A program made the translations under genes and the position numbers. Source: Pseudomonadales bacterium (GTDB lineage: Bacteria > Pseudomonadota > Gammaproteobacteria > Pseudomonadales > Azotimanducaceae). Taken from it: a stretch of 54,408 bases of DNA. Every line of letters begins with the position of its first letter. Position 1 is the stretch's first letter. Positions 8,658-16,874 of the stretch are shown piece by piece. The notes under the pieces are model-generated. The model saw nothing but the letters and a program-made list of their open reading frames with translations. It did no database searches and had not been told where the DNA came from. The stretch lies in contig JASMJM010000025.1 of assembly GCA_030749725.1 (NCBI GenBank), positions 1 to 54,408 on the forward strand, in the 5' to 3' direction.

Positions 8658-10292
8658 CTACGTCTTAAGCAAGCTAAAGCCCTGGTAGTCATTAGCTACA
8701 ACCTCCTCGCATTTGCGCCGGTACCTGCCAACACCACCCACATAAGGCATGAACACTCTGGGCTTACCTTCTATGTTCGCACCCAGATACCAGGAGTTGC
8801 AGTTTGGTGCTTGGAGCATGGTGCCTTTCCCAACCTGACTAACGTGTTCGACCCATTCATCCTCGGCTGCAAGTTCGGCTTCAATTTCTGTATACTGATT
8901 TTCCTGCATATGAGTCATGCAATCTGATATCCACTCCACGTGTTGTTCGATGGATACCAGCATGTTGCTGAGTACCGACGGGCTGCCGGGACCGGTGATT
9001 GTAAAGAGATTCGGGTAGCCGTGAATTTGCAGTCCAAGATAAGCCCGAGGCCCGTCCTGCCATTTGTCTTTGAGCCGCTTTGCGTGTCTTCCTTCTATAT
9101 TGATTTGGTTCAGAGCACCCGTCATGGCATCGAAACCGGTCGCGTAAATCAGGACGTCCAATCCATACTCCGCCTGCGTCGTGTGCAGAGCTTTGGCTGT
9201 GATGATGTCGATTCCAGACTGCTGTAGATCAACCAGTTTGACGTGATCAAGATTGAAAGTCTCATAGAAGTTGGTGTCGAACACCTGGCGCTTGCAGCCA
9301 ATGGGATAGCCTTTGGGGGAGAGCGTCTCAGCCACCTGTGGATCATTCACCAACTGTTTTACCAAGTCGCGATAAAGCTCACAGGCTACTTCGTTTGCCT
9401 GAAGATCCGTATATACATCGTTATAAACTCGAAAAACTCCGAAACCGCTTTTTTCAAGTGCAGCTTGTCGCTCCTCGTGACTCGTTTCGAGAATACTCTT
9501 TAGCGGTGCTGGTTTTCCAGACTTCGGCTGCTGCATTCCAAAGTTGGAGATGCCAGCCGGGGAATTTCTCTGCATTTCCCTCACTTCCGGATAACTCTCC
9601 TTGTATCTTTTCTCCTGTTTGGCACCTAACGGTTTGTTGTTGGCGGGAAATGTGTAACCGGGTGTTCTTTGGAATATCGTTAACTCAGCAGCAGTTTCCG
9701 CGATGACGGGAATTGCTTGAACAGCCGATGAGCCGGTACCTATGATGCCAACTCGTTTGCCGGACAGGTCCACCCCCTCCTTTGGCCATCGGCCTGTGTG
9801 GTATATCTCGCCGGCAAAGTCGCTCTGCCCATCGATCTCCGGCGTGTGTGGTACTGACAAACACCCGGTTGCCATGATACAAAAACTGGCATGGTAATGT
9901 TCGCCCTGATCCGTGCTGACCCGCCAGCGGCAGGTTTGTTCATCGTATTTTGCATCGGTAACGCGCCTGTTGAAGTGCATGCCGCTGCGCAAGTCGAAAA
10001 TATCTGCAACGTGATTGGCATACTCCAGGATTTCGGGCTGCGCCGACATCGTTTCCGACCATCGCCACTCCTGTTCCAGTTCTTTGGAGAAACCAAAGGA
10101 GTATTCCATCGTTGGAACGTCGCATCGTGCGCCCGGATAGCGGTTCCAATACCAGGTGCCACCAACATCATCACCGGCTTCGATAACGATTGCCGACATA
10201 CCGAGCTGCCGCAATCGATACAACATGTACATGCCGGCAAAACCCGCCCCGACGATGACTGCGTCAAATGTATTTTCGTCTTGTTTTGTCAA
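8658..10292 (-). CDS. flavin-containing Baeyer-Villiger-type monooxygenase
   Basis: A 544-residue protein. The N-terminal FAD-binding Rossmann motif is GAGFAGMYMLYRL (about 15-27), the Baeyer-Villiger fingerprint is FAGEIYHTGRWP (about 160-171, consensus FxGxxxHxxxWP), and the NADPH-binding motif is GIIGTGSSAVQ (about 184-194). Length and motif order match cyclohexanone/phenylacetone monooxygenase class enzymes, which insert oxygen next to a ketone carbonyl using NADPH and O2. The start appears to be a TTG at 10292, with a GGAAGAG stretch just upstream and no better ATG nearby. It converges with the phosphatase gene and diverges from the PhyH operon. The natural substrate cannot be told. Confidence 0.9.
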   Translation of the reverse strand: MTKQDENTFDAVIVGAGFAGMYMLYRLRQLGMSAIVIEAGDDVGGTWYWNRYPGARCDVPTMEYSFGFSKELEQEWRWSETMSAQPEILEYANHVADIFDLRSGMHFNRRVTDAKYDEQTCRWRVSTDQGEHYHASFCIMATGCLSVPHTPEIDGQSDFAGEIYHTGRWPKEGVDLSGKRVGIIGTGSSAVQAIPVIAETAAELTIFQRTPGYTFPANNKPLGAKQEKRYKESYPEVREMQRNSPAGISNFGMQQPKSGKPAPLKSILETSHEERQAALEKSGFGVFRVYNDVYTDLQANEVACELYRDLVKQLVNDPQVAETLSPKGYPIGCKRQVFDTNFYETFNLDHVKLVDLQQSGIDIITAKALHTTQAEYGLDVLIYATGFDAMTGALNQINIEGRHAKRLKDKWQDGPRAYLGLQIHGYPNLFTITGPGSPSVLSNMLVSIEQHVEWISDCMTHMQENQYTEIEAELAAEDEWVEHVSQVGKGTMLQAPNCNSWYLGANIEGKPRVFMPYVGGVGRYRRKCEEVVANDYQGFSLLKT

Positions 10293-10657
10293 AGCTCTTC
10301 CTGGCTTGTAGTGTATATTCCGATCTTATCCTAAACGGAAAAACCAAGTCCAGCCAGGGGAGAGTGCCCGATTTGTGGGGTACGCCACGGTGCGGACCAA
10401 GCCCAACCAGCAAGATGTGCCATCTTGAGAGTCAGAATAAACCGCCTCTTTTCTCGGTCTACTATGCAGCGACAGGGCATTCAGCAGTAGATCCGGGTAT
10501 GCTACTGATCGGACAAGGGACGCGCCCACGGAAATCGCACCGCAGACCATCTATTGTCCTGCGCTGCACCTAATCCACAATAAGATGGAGCTCCGATTGC
10601 CTCAGATGCGATGAGGCCCGGTCCGCGCTCGGGGTCCTCGACCGGGGGCCGCGATCG
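10293..10657. promoter_or_regulatory. divergent intergenic region with inverted repeats
   Basis: A 365-base gap between the divergent monooxygenase and PhyH genes, with no convincing gene. It contains a perfect 7-bp inverted repeat CAAGATG-TGC-CATCTTG (10411-10427), a plausible regulator operator, and a GC-rich imperfect hairpin with arms GGCCCGGTC (10615-10623) and GACCGGGGGCC (10640-10650) just before the first possible PhyH start. No strong -35/-10 pair stands out. Confidence 0.35.
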
Positions 10658-11482
10658 ATGCATCCGGATAAGAAGCAGAAAGCCATGCAGATCACAGCAT
10701 CACAGAAATCACAATTCGATGAACTTGGTTATGCAGTCCTGCCGGATGCCCTCGACGTGGATCTGCTGCAGATGCTGAGGGAAGAGTGTGCCTACTTTGT
10801 CGGCTATATCGATGGCAGCATGAAAGCACGTGGTCGTGAAGTGTACGGCATTACCCATCGTGGCAAACGCTATTTCATCGCCAACCGTTATCGCCAGAGC
10901 AGTCGCCTGCCGGATTTTCTCTATGGTGAGGTCATGGCGAGCGTTAGTTCAGCTTTTCTAGGCGATACCGTCTATCTGTTCAATGAGCAGTGGGTTGTGA
11001 AGGGCCCGCAACAAGGCATGAAGTTCGCCTGGCATCAGGATTCAGGTTATGTGAACTTTCGGGATCCTGATAATGTCCATGCCCCATACTTAACCTGTTG
11101 GGTTGCGCTGGACGACATGAGTGAAGACAATGGCACGATTTTCGTACTCCCTCACGATCGCGGGCAAAGTCGTAATCGGGTGTTCTCGCATAGGTCTGAG
11201 CCCGTCTCCAACGATCTGATTGGCTATGAGGGAGATGATCCCGGTGAGCTTATCGAAGTCAACGCCGGGTCTATCGTGGTGTTTTCCAGTACTTCACTGC
11301 ATCGCAGTACGGCCAATTCGACCCCGTATTCCCGCCGAGCCTATCTTGCCCAATACAGCAAAGAGGTCATCCATCACTCCGACGGCTCTATGTGGGCGCA
11401 AGCCGTGCCGTTTATCAAAAATGGGCGCAACATCTACAATCGCCATAAGGACATGGCCGAGGCATCAACTGAAAAGCTGTAA
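10658..11482 (+). CDS. phytanoyl-CoA dioxygenase (PhyH) family protein
   Basis: 274 residues from the ATG at 10658, or 265 from the ATG at 10685; neither has a strong ribosome binding site. The double-stranded beta-helix iron site shows as WHQDSGYVNF (His and Asp ligands near residues 126 and 128) and the distal His and 2-oxoglutarate Arg region as LHRSTANSTPYSRRAYL (about 213-230). Members use Fe(II), 2-oxoglutarate and O2 to hydroxylate small molecules, often lipids or secondary metabolites. It heads a run of four + strand genes (PhyH, a 514-residue unknown, PNPOx-like, VOC), which points to an oxidative pathway. Cytoplasmic; no signal peptide. Confidence 0.85.
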   Translation: MHPDKKQKAMQITASQKSQFDELGYAVLPDALDVDLLQMLREECAYFVGYIDGSMKARGREVYGITHRGKRYFIANRYRQSSRLPDFLYGEVMASVSSAFLGDTVYLFNEQWVVKGPQQGMKFAWHQDSGYVNFRDPDNVHAPYLTCWVALDDMSEDNGTIFVLPHDRGQSRNRVFSHRSEPVSNDLIGYEGDDPGELIEVNAGSIVVFSSTSLHRSTANSTPYSRRAYLAQYSKEVIHHSDGSMWAQAVPFIKNGRNIYNRHKDMAEASTEKL

Positions 11483-11514
11483 ATCCTGACCGTTTATTAA
11501 TCCGGAGCGAGTCC

Positions 11515-13059
11515 ATGTTTAAGGCGATTGAGTTTCAATCTGATGTAGAGGAGATGGTCCGATTCGTCGAGGAGACGGATCCTGCTGATATCGTTGCCAA
11601 GACCTACCAGAAGCTTAAGGCCGGGTCGTCAGGTGGCGGCCTGTTGCGGGCCAGCACATTGGCTGTGGTTCGTTCCACAGAGCTGCCGCCACAGCACCAT
11701 GGCGGCCCCGTGCATCCCGTCTGCGGTGTACACGCAGTCCAAAACGTGTCTGAGCGTCTGACGGGCGAGTTGAGCTTTCTGCCCATCATCCAACATACGG
11801 TTCTTTGCAATAACCACGTGCACTCCATACAGATGGGCCCGTATCTGATGCCGGTCATTGAGCCGATGCCGGGAGTACCGGGCGATATCGGCAGTTTTCA
11901 CATCAGCGACACCGATCTTACCGAGGGCATGTCCGCCGAGCAGAAGCGGGCCTCGACCGGTATTGAAGCGACCAAGGGTGCGTTTCACAAGAGTCTGAGG
12001 GCAATGCAGGCGCCGGCCGCAGAACACTATTACCTTTGGTTGCTGGAACACCTTTCACACGCAGAAGCAATAGACCAACTGCTGCCGTTGGCCATCGCAC
12101 GAAACGGTTTGGATGATCACAATTTTCTGTTTCCTGTCTATACCGCCCGTGCCCTCGACTGTATCGGTTGGGAGTGGGCCGGCGTCTTGTGCCGCGCTGC
12201 GGTGCGATTTCAAGCAAGGCGTGCGCCGCGATTGATCCGCAACGAATATGACTTCGCGGACATCGAGGCACTGATTAAGGAACACCGGTTACTCGACATC
12301 GATATTCCCGATCATAGCAACCCGGCTGAGTCAGATCAGATCATCCAACTTGGGTTGGCGTTGGGCAAATCCAAGGTATATCTGCGTAACAGTGAAGTTA
12401 TGGCCAAAGCATTGGCGGCCGGATTGTCACTGGAAGGTGCGGGAGAGGCACTATCCATCGGAGCCGCTGCAGCGTACCTATCCACCTCCTACGGAAACCC
12501 CATGGATTCACATCTACACACAGGTACCAATAACCGTCGTTATCTGCTCAACCAGACCGGCGTCAGCCTCGAGAACAAACTGCTGGGACTGCTGACAGGA
12601 TTCACCGGACCGGAGGTCATGCTGGCCGAGCGGCTGCTTAACTGGGAAGACAACCTGAACGGTGACGTCAGCAGGTCGGATCAAAGCCAGGAGCAGTTGC
12701 TGAATGCGATTATTGAGAGCATTGAGGGGCAACCGTGGATTGACTGGCGTAAGGTCGGCGTGGCGCAGACCGTTGCGCCAGACAGCGTCAAGGAGACGTT
12801 GACCCTGGCACGTCAGTATGCAGATAAAGGCTATGACGCGAAGGTGTATTTCGATCAACTTGCCGAGATCGCCTGCCGGGACGACTTCACCGAGATGCAT
12901 GCTTTGAAGCATTTTCAGGCGATCGCTGACGAGTACTATGCGACCAGGGCGGAGTGTCAGTGGTTGCATATGGTGGCAGCAGCCAAGTCCGCAGCCATCG
13001 TTCATCTGGGTCGCGAACACAGAGTGTACGAGCAGGCGAAGTCGTTAATTGCCGCATAG
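11515..13059 (+). CDS. hypothetical protein, 514 residues, His-rich N-terminal segment
   Basis: Not recognised with confidence. A good ribosome binding site (CCGGAGCGAG) precedes the ATG. The sequence is soluble, mostly helical in character, and has no signal peptide or membrane segment. A His/Cys-rich stretch LPPQHHGGPVHPVCGVHAV (about residues 57-75) is followed by further His at CNNHVHSIQ, LEHLSHAEA and DSHLHTG, the kind of spacing seen in metal-dependent oxygenases of the questin-oxidase type; that comparison is only a suggestion. It sits 32 bases after the PhyH gene and 8 bases before the PNPOx-like gene, so it is surely part of that operon. Confidence 0.75.
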   Translation: MFKAIEFQSDVEEMVRFVEETDPADIVAKTYQKLKAGSSGGGLLRASTLAVVRSTELPPQHHGGPVHPVCGVHAVQNVSERLTGELSFLPIIQHTVLCNNHVHSIQMGPYLMPVIEPMPGVPGDIGSFHISDTDLTEGMSAEQKRASTGIEATKGAFHKSLRAMQAPAAEHYYLWLLEHLSHAEAIDQLLPLAIARNGLDDHNFLFPVYTARALDCIGWEWAGVLCRAAVRFQARRAPRLIRNEYDFADIEALIKEHRLLDIDIPDHSNPAESDQIIQLGLALGKSKVYLRNSEVMAKALAAGLSLEGAGEALSIGAAAAYLSTSYGNPMDSHLHTGTNNRRYLLNQTGVSLENKLLGLLTGFTGPEVMLAERLLNWEDNLNGDVSRSDQSQEQLLNAIIESIEGQPWIDWRKVGVAQTVAPDSVKETLTLARQYADKGYDAKVYFDQLAEIACRDDFTEMHALKHFQAIADEYYATRAECQWLHMVAAAKSAAIVHLGREHRVYEQAKSLIAA

Positions 13060-13067
13060 TTGAATTT

Positions 13068-13538
13068 ATGGCAATGGCTAAAGTGCATAGATGGGAGGAT
13101 TTTGCTCGAGCGGCGCCTGAAATCGCTACGGCAGGGCTTCGTTTGCTGGCGCTCAACGAAGTAGCGTTTCTGGCCACCGCTTCAGGCACTGGAAGACCGA
13201 GACTTCATCCATTCGTTCCACGCGTTCTGCAGCAGAGGCTGGTTGCATTCATTATGGATTCATCGCCGAAAGCTAAGGATCTGGAATTGCGGCGACAATA
13301 TGCAGCCCACACGTTACCTGGCAGCGAAGACGAAGAATTCTTTGTAAGTGGCGAGGCGTGGACCTGCAATGACGAGACTGCGTTTCGCAGTTATGTGGCC
13401 AAAGAAATGGGGTTTGCAACCGGCGTCGATGAGCATCATATTCTCTTTGAGTTCGCAATTGATCGGGCGCTCTGGACGCAATGGCTCGATTTCGGTACAG
13501 CCAAGCACAGGCCCAGCTACGTGCGCTGGAAGGCTTGA
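13068..13538 (+). CDS. pyridoxamine 5'-phosphate oxidase-like flavin-binding protein
   Basis: About 156 residues. I chose the ATG at 13068 (MAMAKVHRWEDF), which lies 8 bases past the previous stop; the open frame extends into the preceding gene but has no reason to start there. The segment LNEVAFLATASGTGRPRLHPFVP (opening near residue 28) is the typical split-barrel opening of PNPOx-related FMN proteins, where substrate-access sequences of the form xATxxxxGxPxxxP occur. Members bind FMN, F420 or heme and carry out redox reactions on small molecules. Most likely a partner in the oxidative pathway encoded by the PhyH operon. Confidence 0.75.
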   Translation: MAMAKVHRWEDFARAAPEIATAGLRLLALNEVAFLATASGTGRPRLHPFVPRVLQQRLVAFIMDSSPKAKDLELRRQYAAHTLPGSEDEEFFVSGEAWTCNDETAFRSYVAKEMGFATGVDEHHILFEFAIDRALWTQWLDFGTAKHRPSYVRWKA

Positions 13539-13568
13539 TTACTACTCCTCTCACCACAAGGATCCGCA

Positions 13569-13964
13569 ATGACAGATCAGCTTGCACTTAATCAGCTTCA
13601 CCAGATTGCTATCAACACCGATGATTTAGCGACCTCGAAAGCGTTCTATGAAGACGTACTTGGTGCGAAGTTCATCGCCTCCTACGACCCACCCGGCTTA
13701 GTATTTTTTGACTTTCAGGGAGTGAGGCTGCTGCTGGAGAAGGGATCGACGCCCGGCACGATCTACTTTCGTGTTGATGATATCGATGATGCCGTACAAA
13801 AACTCCAGGCGAAGGGCGTTGAGTTCGATCAGCTGCCTCACGTTATCTTCAGGGACGATCAGGGCGTGTTTGGCCCCAAGGGATATGAAGAACTAATGGC
13901 CTTCTTCAAAGATCCTGCCGGGAACATCCTTTCCCTTGCATCTCAACGACCCGCATCATCCTAG
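13569..13964 (+). CDS. VOC (glyoxalase/bleomycin resistance) superfamily protein
   Basis: 131 residues with the VOC opening LHQIAINTDDLATSKAFYEDV (starting near residue 10) followed by the expected central segment YFRVDDIDDAVQKLQAKGVEF and the closing FFKDPAGNILSLAS. The paired beta-alpha-beta-beta-beta modules of this fold often bind a divalent metal; His12 and a late Glu/Asn would be candidate ligands. Substrate unknown. It ends the four-gene PhyH run, 30 bases after the PNPOx-like gene, with a ribosome binding site AAGGATC before the ATG. Confidence 0.85.
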   Translation: MTDQLALNQLHQIAINTDDLATSKAFYEDVLGAKFIASYDPPGLVFFDFQGVRLLLEKGSTPGTIYFRVDDIDDAVQKLQAKGVEFDQLPHVIFRDDQGVFGPKGYEELMAFFKDPAGNILSLASQRPASS

Positions 13965-14048
13965 TGGCATTTGGTTTGATATGAACGTGGAACCAAAGAA
14001 TCCGATGAAGTAGGTTCCCCAACTACGACAGCGTTGAAGACACTCTTA

Positions 14049-15011
14049 GTGAAGATTCTGATTATTGGCATTAACGGATTTCTAGGTCACGCCGTTGCAG
14101 CTCGCTCAACGGCGCAAGGCATGGAGGTCTTCGGATTGTCTCGCTCCAAAACACCCAATCGTCAGGTTAAGGGAACCTACCTTGTTGCGGATCGAACTTC
14201 ATCGAAAGCTATCGGAGAGATAATCAACGTATATAATATCGATGTGGTCATCGATGTCCTGGCAATGAAGCTCCCGGACACTCAAGCGCTCATCTCCGAA
14301 TTGGATGGTCACATCGCGCAATATGTAATGCTCGGCTCTAGTGACGTTTACCGTAACTATGAACTACTACATGGGTTGGCGCAGGGAACGCCGACTAGCA
14401 ATAGTATCGATGAAGATTCAGCATTGAGAACAACTCTTTATACATATCTTAAGGATCGACATAGGGCAGCTGCCGGTTCCAATCAGTATCTTGATGAATA
14501 TGACAAGATTCCAATTGAGGAACTGGTCCGAACTCTTGCTACGGACTGGACCATACTGAGGCTGCCGATGATCTACGGTCCTGGTGATAAACAGCGCCGA
14601 TTCAGCTGGGCCATAGGACACATGGTAAGGAGTGATGAACCGTTGGTGATGCCCCGAGTGTGGGCAGAATGGATCACGACGTATGGCTACGTTGAAAATG
14701 TTGCTGAAGGAATTGCCCTGACAATTGGAAACAGTCGTGCTTTGAAACGAGTGTTCAATATCGGTGAAGTCGCGCCAGTCAACCACTTGGAGTGGAGCAG
14801 GCGGATCGCAGAAGTCTTAGGATGGAATGGCGACATTGAGATCAGCGATGATCCAACCATCGAGTTTGCGCAACGTCTCAGCTCCTTAGATCTGTCGGTG
14901 CAATTCCAGATCGATAGCCGGAGAATTCGGGAACAGCTTGGATTCTATGAGACCGTTACCATTACCGATGGACTTACACGAACAGCTGTGGACGAAAGGG
15001 TACGTGGTTGA
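14049..15011 (+). CDS. NAD-dependent epimerase/dehydratase family protein
   Basis: About 320 residues. The GTG at 14049 gives the canonical opening MKILIIGINGFLGHAV with the GxxGxxG nucleotide motif right at the N-terminus; a TTG at 14034 would add five residues. The rest follows the extended SDR pattern: a V-I-D-V-L segment near residue 70, a serine region YVMLGSSDVYR, and a substrate-binding C-terminal half with YGPGDKQRRFSW and TTYGYVENVAEGIAL. The catalytic Tyr-x-x-x-Lys is not clear: YLDEYDKIPIEE may occupy the place, so activity may differ from classic sugar epimerases. Base composition is somewhat AT-richer than the neighbours. Confidence 0.8.
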   Translation: MKILIIGINGFLGHAVAARSTAQGMEVFGLSRSKTPNRQVKGTYLVADRTSSKAIGEIINVYNIDVVIDVLAMKLPDTQALISELDGHIAQYVMLGSSDVYRNYELLHGLAQGTPTSNSIDEDSALRTTLYTYLKDRHRAAAGSNQYLDEYDKIPIEELVRTLATDWTILRLPMIYGPGDKQRRFSWAIGHMVRSDEPLVMPRVWAEWITTYGYVENVAEGIALTIGNSRALKRVFNIGEVAPVNHLEWSRRIAEVLGWNGDIEISDDPTIEFAQRLSSLDLSVQFQIDSRRIREQLGFYETVTITDGLTRTAVDERVRG

Positions 15012-15105
15012 ACAGCAAGCGCATTCCGGCCGCTTCCTCATCTAATCGCTCTTGAGCGAGGGCGTAGGAATCAGTTGTAGCTATTTGAGGCACAAGGCGT
15101 GAGGC

Positions 15106-15660
15106 TCAATCCGAGCTCACAGCTATTCTCTTTTCCCATTCATCGATCTTAGTGATAAACGCAGCGGGACAGTGGTGTTCCTGCGCTTTTTGTCCGGTTG
15201 CACGTCCCAGTAACTCGGGTATCGACCGCATCTCGCATCCCGGTGTTGCGATAGCTGCTGCGATCGTGAACGAAATGCCCAGGTGACCATAGAAATATGT
15301 GAGCCACATGAATAGTGGTACCCCTAGGATAGGGCTATCCCAATCACCCCCAACGAGGTAACTCACTCCCGCAAGTATCCCAAAAGCAGCGAGTGAAATG
15401 TAGGCGGGCATGCGGCCCCAACTCTTTGAAAAGCCAATATTGACCACGTAGTTGATGATGCAGAGACCGATGGCAAGCATCACAGAGAAATTGGGTATCA
15501 CACTCACCGGGGTGTCGATGAGTTCCTCTCGATAGATAATCACTTGCCACAACGCATATAGGCATAGAACACCCATTCCAAGTCGAACCATACGACCGAT
15601 TGATCCAGGTCGATCCAAGGTGCCGGGCGCCACAAGTTCAAGCGAGTCTGATTGTTTCAT
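15106..15660 (-). CDS. hypothetical inner-membrane protein linked to GDCCVxC gene
   Basis: 184 residues with about four hydrophobic helices (roughly 27-44, 55-75, 82-102 and 110-135) and a soluble C-terminal tail containing PGCEMRSIPELLGR and EHHCPAAFITKIDEWE, whose Cys and His could bind metal. An excellent ribosome binding site (GGAGAGGAGGTGCA) precedes the ATG. It lies 37 bases downstream of the zinc-ribbon gene on the same strand, so it probably belongs to the same small operon. I do not recognise the family with certainty; a transport or accessory role in metal or redox handling is possible but only by context. Confidence 0.75.
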   Translation of the reverse strand: MKQSDSLELVAPGTLDRPGSIGRMVRLGMGVLCLYALWQVIIYREELIDTPVSVIPNFSVMLAIGLCIINYVVNIGFSKSWGRMPAYISLAAFGILAGVSYLVGGDWDSPILGVPLFMWLTYFYGHLGISFTIAAAIATPGCEMRSIPELLGRATGQKAQEHHCPAAFITKIDEWEKRIAVSSD

Positions 15661-15697
15661 TGCACCTCCTCTCCGAGATAGTTCTGCAGTGCCTCGA

Positions 15698-15919
15698 TTA
15701 GCTGCAACATTCCCCTTGTTGGACAGGTGGACAGGCGAGGGTTCCGTATGAGCAAAAGACGCAACAGTCTCCCTTTAGAGGTCTCAGTAGTGATTTGCAG
15801 TTCTCACATTCATAAAACCACTGGCAGGCATCCGTTGGCATAGTCTCAGTCTTGCGATGACCGCACTCTGGACAAGTAATGGTGGATTCCAGGACAGTTG
15901 TGTTAACAGATTCCATCAT
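15698..15919 (-). CDS. GDCCVxC domain small zinc-ribbon-like protein
   Basis: 73 residues with twelve cysteines: CPEC (16-19), C32, CENC (38-41), GDCCVFC (50-56) and a C-terminal CC. The GDCCVxC signature marks a family whose members sometimes carry selenocysteine at one of these positions and are often found near mercury or arsenic resistance genes; here all positions are Cys. It begins with tandem ATGs, the first of which overlaps the stop codon of a tiny upstream ORF as ATGA. Downstream is a membrane protein gene. The cysteine arrangement suggests metal or metalloid binding in the cytoplasm. Confidence 0.85.
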   Translation of the reverse strand: MMESVNTTVLESTITCPECGHRKTETMPTDACQWFYECENCKSLLRPLKGDCCVFCSYGTLACPPVQQGECCS

Positions 15920-15990
15920 GGTTTTCCTTTTGCTTTGACCGCATCAATACAGACCGGACATACAGCGCCGGAAATTTCCACTCTGTGCAT
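15916..15990 (-). CDS. candidate 24-residue leader peptide/small protein with CPVC motif
   Basis: A short frame reading MHRVEISGAVCPVCIDAVK and ending KGKP. It has its own plausible ribosome binding site (AGGAAA, 5 bases before the ATG) and its TGA overlaps the ATG of the GDCCVxC gene as ATGA, the classic arrangement for translational coupling. An in-frame TAG lies three codons upstream of the start, so it is not the tail of a longer protein. The CPVC pair could bind a metal or act as a redox or regulatory sensor. It might instead be a chance frame; conservation would settle it. Confidence 0.4.
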   Translation of the reverse strand: MHRVEISGAVCPVCIDAVKAKGKP

Positions 15991-16039
15991 GATTTCCTAA
16001 ATACAGATGCAAGCCCGAGTATTATTGGGTATCCGGTCG

Positions 16040-16861
16040 TTACCGCTTGGCAACCTTAAATATGGCGGTGTGCCGGAGCCGCATCAGTTCCTCGGCATGT
16101 TCCGACCAGATGGCACCATCGTTGACAATGTAGTGGTGGTCCTTGCGTTCGTATACCTCATGGCAGTAGCCGGTCACCGTCAGGGTTTGTCCTGCATAGG
16201 CGGGAGCCAGATTCTGAATCTGGCTCTTGGCGTGAATTGCGGGCCCGTAATCATACGAGTGGTGCAGCAGATGGGTCATCTGTCCAGCCAACCAGGCTGG
16301 ATGGACCAGCGGCTTTTCTCCGTGGTAACGGGCATTGGAATCGGCCTGCAGCCGGGTACTGAAGTCACTGGCCTCGATGTTGGAAAGAGCTACCGCTTTC
16401 GGACGCAAGTTTCGGTGAACGGGCGCATTGGCGAGACTCAGTTGTGGCTTGGATTTGGGCGGCTGGTCACCAGGCATGAACGTAGGTACGTTTAGATCGC
16501 GAAACCAGGGAGCGGTTCCGAGGCCCAGTGTGCCCAGCAGACAGCGCTGTCCCTCTTCGTTATCCATCTGCAACTCGAACGCTTCTCCTGACGTGTCAAG
16601 AATGCGCACCGTCATCACATCACCCGGATAGGTGGGTCTGCGAAAAGCTACTTCGATCCATCCGTCCTCCAACCAGGTAGTGCCGATCGCTTCCAGTATG
16701 ACCGGTGTCGCCCAACCATAGACATTTACGCCGCCGATCAGGGCCGCTTTGTAACCGTACTCCCTGCCGCCATCAGTTGAATGAATGGGGTTACTGGGAC
16801 GAGGGGCATCCGGATCGTGCATGAATGCGGTAATCTGTCTTGTCACGATTGGTGTCGTCAT
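16040..16861 (-). CDS. MaoC-like hotdog-fold acyl dehydratase
   Basis: 273 residues from the ATG at 16861 (MTTPIVTRQITAFMHD); the open frame runs further upstream into the CoA-transferase gene but that part is not expected to be coding. The pattern is of a double hotdog enoyl-CoA hydratase-like protein: an N-terminal unit with YGYKAALIGGVNVYGWATPVI, and a C-terminal unit with VHPAWLAGQMTHLLHHSY and IQNLAPAYAGQTLTVTGY. The typical MaoC catalytic Asp/His pair is not clear in the N-terminal unit, so a binding or thioesterase-like role is possible. It lies 13 bases after the family III CoA-transferase, so it probably hydrates or dehydrates the CoA thioester made by that pair. Confidence 0.75.
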   Translation of the reverse strand: MTTPIVTRQITAFMHDPDAPRPSNPIHSTDGGREYGYKAALIGGVNVYGWATPVILEAIGTTWLEDGWIEVAFRRPTYPGDVMTVRILDTSGEAFELQMDNEEGQRCLLGTLGLGTAPWFRDLNVPTFMPGDQPPKSKPQLSLANAPVHRNLRPKAVALSNIEASDFSTRLQADSNARYHGEKPLVHPAWLAGQMTHLLHHSYDYGPAIHAKSQIQNLAPAYAGQTLTVTGYCHEVYERKDHHYIVNDGAIWSEHAEELMRLRHTAIFKVAKR

Positions 16862-16874
16862 TGACTGAATCCTT

